Below, in pieces: positions 50,437-53,381 of a DNA stretch of 53,381 nt. A program made the position numbers and the translations under genes. Each line of letters opens with the position of its first letter. Within the stretch, counting starts at the first letter, position 1. The DNA comes from Haloarcula rubra. GTDB lineage: Archaea; Halobacteriota; Halobacteria; Halobacteriales; Haloarculaceae. The notes beneath the pieces were generated by a model. The model saw nothing but the letters and a program-made list of their open reading frames with translations. It had not been told where the DNA came from and did not search any database. The DNA is taken from NCBI RefSeq assembly GCF_019599465.1, contig NZ_RKLR01000019.1, positions 1-53,381 of the forward strand, in the 5' to 3' direction.

Positions 50437-52035
50437 TCAGAGGAGGTCGCGCATCGAGCCGATGCGCTCCGTGCCGCCGCCGTGGCGAACGTTTCGGAGC
50501 GCGATCTCGATGGCGTCGAGTCGGTCATCGTGAGCTGCATTCGGGAACTGCAGCCACTCCTCCTGCTCGAAGTCCCGCCACCGCCTGTCTGTGGAGTCGC
50601 CCACGATGACGAGGTCGCCGCGCTGAAAGACTGCTGAGAGGTCGTGCAGCCGACCCTCTTTGGCGCCGGTTGAGTCCTCGCCGCGGACTCGGTATGGTGA
50701 CTCGTCGCGTAGCGTCTGGGCGACGCCCGGCGCCTTGTTCGTCTCGACGCGGACCTCTGACGGGTTGATCGAGTGGTCGCCGAGGGTCGCCGATCGGAGC
50801 TTGCGAGCAGCCCAGTCAGCGTTGTCCTGCACGCTGAGGCCGCGCTCGTGCCAGAGGTGCGTGAGGTACTGTCGGGAGTCGGAGTCGGCTAGCACTGACA
50901 GCGCCGAGTAGTCGCTGTTTCCCTCGGCGGCAGCCTGGGCGTCCTCGACGACGGCGACGTCGAACCCGGCGTAGTAAGTGTACGTCGACGGGTCGCCGGG
51001 CAGCTCGTCGGTGTAGGTGAGCCAGTCCGACTGGAAGACCGTTCCCTGGAGTGCGGCCGGGTCGTTCTGGTTCTCGCGCTTCCAGATGACCGGCGCGTCG
51101 TCGCCGAAGGCGATATCGTACAGCAGCGCCGGCAGCGGTTTCAGCTCCGGCCAGAGGACGTCGACGTCACGGTCGGGCTCGATGCCGTTCTCGACGGGGT
51201 CGACGCCCGGTGGAATGTCAGCTGGCTCGTCGTACAGCTGCCCGTCCTGGGCACGGATCTTGTAGGCCCCCTCGGAAACGATCGACCAGTCCGAGAGGGC
51301 GCGCTCGACGAACACCTTCCACGAGCGGTTGCCCAGGATTTCTGTCTCGTAGAGGTCCTGTGGGTGTTTGCGGGTGCCGACAGCGACGGTGACGGGACCG
51401 GTAGGCAGCGTCGAGTCCTTCTCGAGGAGGTTCTTCGAGTAGTCGCGGAAGGCGTTGCGGATCTTCTGTCGGCGACTCTCCAGGCGCTGGTTCTCCCAGT
51501 CGACTGGGTCGTCGAAGATGACGACGTCGTAGTGCCCGCCAGTAATCTGAGAGTTGATGCCGTGGGCCGACATCGTCGGCTCCTTGTGGCGGGCAGCGGC
51601 GTTGGCCTTCGTCGTGATCTGGGTCTTGGTCTGCTCGGCGAGTCCGATGCCGAGGCGCTCGCCGTGTCGCTCGAGTGTGCTCCCGACTTTCCGGACGCGC
51701 TCGGCGGCCGAACCCTGCGTCTTGCTGATGACAGCTATCTTGACGTCGGGCCACCGCGTTATCGCCCAGGTCGGGAAGACGATCGTGCCACCCTCGGTCT
51801 TCCCGTGGCCTCGAGGCATCAACGCCGCGATGCGACGCAATGCATCAGGGTAGCCGGCCGACGCCGCCTTGAACAGGGCATTGTACAGCCGAAGGAGGTG
51901 GGGGGCCGTGTGGACTGGCTGAGAGTATTCGAAGAGGTGTTCGGCCGTCGCGACGGGGTGGGCCCGCGGGCCGGTCTGTGGGTCGGCCAGCAGTTCCTGG
52001 ACGTCGCCGGCATCAGGCGTGTCAGCGCTAGCCAT
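50437..52035 (-). CDS. terL: Terminase large subunit, TerL (532 aa)
   Basis: The ATPase part has Walker A MPRGHGKTEG (73-82) and Walker B VVIFDDPVDW (171-180), with the coupling motif nearby. The C-terminal RNase-H-like nuclease has YYAGFDVAVVEDAQ (acidic residue) and AHDDRLDAIEIAL at the end. It drives packaging of DNA into preformed heads and cuts the concatemer. The type of packaging (headful or site-specific) cannot be read from the sequence; circular assembly favours headful. It overlaps the TerS stop by 8 nt. Confidence 0.93.
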   Translation of the reverse strand: MASADTPDAGDVQELLADPQTGPRAHPVATAEHLFEYSQPVHTAPHLLRLYNALFKAASAGYPDALRRIAALMPRGHGKTEGGTIVFPTWAITRWPDVKIAVISKTQGSAAERVRKVGSTLERHGERLGIGLAEQTKTQITTKANAAARHKEPTMSAHGINSQITGGHYDVVIFDDPVDWENQRLESRRQKIRNAFRDYSKNLLEKDSTLPTGPVTVAVGTRKHPQDLYETEILGNRSWKVFVERALSDWSIVSEGAYKIRAQDGQLYDEPADIPPGVDPVENGIEPDRDVDVLWPELKPLPALLYDIAFGDDAPVIWKRENQNDPAALQGTVFQSDWLTYTDELPGDPSTYTYYAGFDVAVVEDAQAAAEGNSDYSALSVLADSDSRQYLTHLWHERGLSVQDNADWAARKLRSATLGDHSINPSEVRVETNKAPGVAQTLRDESPYRVRGEDSTGAKEGRLHDLSAVFQRGDLVIVGDSTDRRWRDFEQEEWLQFPNAAHDDRLDAIEIALRNVRHGGGTERIGSMRDLL

Positions 52036-52507
52036 CGTTCGACAGAGCGTCGACCATCTGGCCGATTCGCTGATCCATCTCTTCGCTGAGGCCGTGGTCG
52101 ACAGCGTGGTCCAACTCGCCAGTCAGTTCGACTTCGTCGCCGTTCTCGACGATGTTGAACTCCGAGAGCCACTGCCGGACTTCCCGGAGAAAGCGCTCGT
52201 CGCCGGTGCGTTTGTACTTGATGTAGGCTTCCTTGACTGCGTCGTGGACGAACTGGTCACCAGCCTGCTCAAGGTCGAGTTCGTCGAAGAACTCCTGCTC
52301 GGCTTCGGTTGCGTCCTTCGCGATGAAGTCCTCAACCTGAGAGTAGGCGCCGTGTTTGTAGTTGCCGTTGTTCTCGCCGCGGTTGTCGGCCGCGCCGCCG
52401 TGATGCTTGCAGGGCCCGTGATCCTTGTCGGTCCCCCAACCCTCTGGGTGGCCGCACGGCTCTCCGTTGCGGTTCGTCGCAGGGCAGCCAGTAGTATCGT
52501 CGTTCAT
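52028..52507 (-). CDS. terS: Terminase small subunit, TerS (159 aa)
   Basis: MNDDTTGCPATNRNGEPCGH, then CKHHGG and ADNRGENNGNYKHGAYSQVE at the N-terminus is the zinc-containing leader typical of haloarchaeal-virus TerS candidates. A helical core (EQEFFDELDLEQAGDQFVHD; AVKEAYIKYKRTGDERFLRE) follows. It sits directly upstream of terL and probably recognises the packaging site. Confidence 0.84.
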   Translation of the reverse strand: MNDDTTGCPATNRNGEPCGHPEGWGTDKDHGPCKHHGGAADNRGENNGNYKHGAYSQVEDFIAKDATEAEQEFFDELDLEQAGDQFVHDAVKEAYIKYKRTGDERFLREVRQWLSEFNIVENGDEVELTGELDHAVDHGLSEEMDQRIGQMVDALSNDG

Positions 52508-52541
52508 GGAGTGTTCGTCACGGCAGGGGGGTCATGGGGTG

Positions 52542-52823
52542 TCAGCGCGGCGAGGTGCGTGGTCGGCTCGGGCCTGATCGGCGTGGCCCAGACGGGCGCC
52601 GGGAAGAGTCGACGTCGTCGGGACGATCGTGCTCGCCGGCGAAGTGGCACTTCGGACAGCGTTTCCGGAGGTTCTCCGGGCTGCCGTTGCGCTCGTTGCC
52701 GTCGTTGTGGTGGACGTCGGCGCCACCAGCTTGGTCGAACGAGGCCCCACACCGCGGACACTGGTCGCCGGCTCGTTCAGTCCAGACTCGGTCGCGATGC
52801 CGGTCGCGTGGGTTGTCGTTCAT
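52542..52823 (-). CDS. HNH endonuclease (93 aa)
   Basis: QCPRCGASFDQAGGADVHHN, DGNERNGSPENLRKRCPKCH: CxxC, HH-N and CxxC in the order of zinc-binding HNH nucleases. The C-terminus is Arg/Pro-rich and may be disordered. HNH genes directly before terS are common in long-tailed phages, where they assist terminase cleavage of DNA. Confidence 0.88.
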   Translation of the reverse strand: MNDNPRDRHRDRVWTERAGDQCPRCGASFDQAGGADVHHNDGNERNGSPENLRKRCPKCHFAGEHDRPDDVDSSRRPSGPRRSGPSRPRTSPR

Positions 52824-52825
52824 GC

Positions 52826-53023
52826 TCAGTTGTGTAAGAGAAGCCGTCGGGTGCAGGGCCCACAGAGGGTGACGAGGTCGCCGAGGTCGAAGCCAGCCTC
52901 ATGCAGCTCGCCGCCGATCTGCGTGGACTTGTAGAACTGTTCGTTGAACTCGGCAGTTAGAGCCGGACGCTCATCGTGAACGCTGTCGTCACACCAGCCG
53001 TCACAGTCGTAAATGTACGTCAT
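52826..53023 (-). CDS. Small zinc-finger protein (65 aa)
   Basis: MTYIYDCDGWCDDSVHDERP, then TLCGPCTRRLLLHN: two Cys pairs (C7/C11 and CGPC) may bind zinc. It ends 2 bp before the HNH gene. The function is unknown; an HNH accessory is possible. Confidence 0.7.
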   Translation of the reverse strand: MTYIYDCDGWCDDSVHDERPALTAEFNEQFYKSTQIGGELHEAGFDLGDLVTLCGPCTRRLLLHN

Positions 53024-53036
53024 GGGTCAAATAGGA

Positions 53037-53324
53037 CTACTCTGCACCAACGAGGTCGTCGGGATGCGGGCCACAGGGCGGGTCCGGCGTGACGTGAGCG
53101 AGAAGATCCTGGATGATCGGCACCGGCAGGTCACCGAGTGCGTCGCGGTCGTAACACTCGACGTGGTCGGCGAGCATGTCGATCGCCTCGTCCAGCGTCG
53201 GGCAGGGCTTGCCGTCTAGGTAGGACTCGAGCGTGTCGTGGTCCATGATCTGGACGTCGGCTTCGATCGACGCCGTCGGGCCCGCAGCGTGGACACGGAC
53301 GGTTGAAGCGTCGTAGTCAGTCAT
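53037..53324 (-). CDS. Hypothetical protein (95 aa)
   Basis: MTDYDASTVRVHAAGPTASI starts an alpha/beta chain (QIMDHDTLESYLDGKPCPTL; DEAIDMLADHVECYDRDALG) ending PHPDDLVGAE. Its N-terminus is duplicated at the left contig edge (1-70) because of the assembly overlap. It links the early block with the HNH-terminase genes. No motif was recognised. Confidence 0.7.
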   Translation of the reverse strand: MTDYDASTVRVHAAGPTASIEADVQIMDHDTLESYLDGKPCPTLDEAIDMLADHVECYDRDALGDLPVPIIQDLLAHVTPDPPCGPHPDDLVGAE

Positions 53325-53381
53325 GGATCAGATGGGGATGGTCTGCCCGTCAAGCGTCGGAACGTGTTCGACTACCCGAGG
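53255..53381. repeat. 127-bp terminal direct repeat, right copy
   Basis: Identical to bases 1-127. See the left copy: an assembly overlap that shows circularity of the contig and not a proven biological terminus. Confidence 0.9.
53328..53381 (-). CDS. Partial duplicate: C-terminus of the 59-aa protein at 74-253
   Basis: These bases repeat the last 17 codons (ending LDGQTIPI) and stop of the gene at 74-253, running off the right edge. On the circular map this is one and the same gene. Confidence 0.85.
   Translation of the reverse strand, partial: PRVVEHVPTLDGQTIPI

Noticed and set aside
1-53381. CRISPR array, tRNA genes, insertion sequences or an integrase gene
   Set aside because: No evenly spaced direct repeats with unique spacers beyond the 13-bp iterons, no cloverleaf noticed, no transposase motifs and no tyrosine or serine recombinase signature seen by eye. 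A tRNA scan and HMM search would be needed to exclude them formally.

Overview
The window looks like the complete genome of a tailed virus (Caudoviricetes) of a halophilic archaeon. The evidence is a full head-tail module (HNH, TerS, TerL, portal-MuF, protease, scaffold, HK97-type capsid protein, connectors, tail tube, frameshifted tail chaperone, tape measure, adhesins). It is combined with very GC-rich DNA, strongly acidic proteins, archaeal promoter elements 25-29 nt in front of ATGs (leaderless transcripts), and protein types familiar from haloarchaeal viruses (J-domain protein, ParA with an acidic partner, many CxxC micro-proteins). No sheath gene was found and the tape measure is short (about 368 aa), so a siphovirus with a short tail is likely. 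The first and last 127 bases are identical. The contig is therefore circular as assembled, unit length 53,254 bp, either because the genome is circular or because packaged DNA is circularly permuted.

Layout: (1) 18846 down to 74, continuing through the artificial ends to 52826, is a dense minus-strand run of early or middle genes. It includes a PadR-like regulator, a DHH phosphoesterase, a DUF5131/Gp37-like protein, a very large winged-helix protein (possible replication initiator), a ParB-N-domain protein with a small winged-helix protein, membrane proteins, an HTH-metallophosphoesterase and many tiny zinc proteins. (2) 18.8-23.1 kb is a control and accessory region with divergent ribbon-helix-helix genes, a membrane protein with a DUF4352-like ectodomain and a short minus-strand operon. 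(3) 23.2-28.25 kb is a plus-strand operon starting with a winged-helix regulator and ending in a ParA/partner operon. (4) 28.25-28.79 kb is mostly non-coding with unusual palindromes. (5) 52.8 down to 28.8 kb is the minus-strand virion module. Because the map is circular, almost all minus-strand genes form one co-oriented block of about 43 kb.

The most unusual feature is a set of five dispersed 41-bp inverted repeats (CTAACCAACA, exactly 21 nt, TGTTGGTTAG; four perfect, one degenerate) at 3991, 20143, 26838, 28673 and 28739. One lies directly upstream of five 13-bp iterons (AGTCTAAC core) in the ParA promoter and shares their CTAAC core. One overlaps the end of the small winged-helix gene next to the ParB-like gene. 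This suggests a dispersed centromere or master-operator system, comparable in concept to the scattered centromeres of plasmid-prophage N15. It would fit a virus that can persist as an episome: no integrase was recognised. Other notable items are a probable programmed -1 frameshift in the tail chaperone, a portal-MuF fusion with two zinc-knuckle insertions, PxWLxxL repeats in the tape measure, and a one-base frameshift at 8866. Functions are read from motifs only; no database search was possible.
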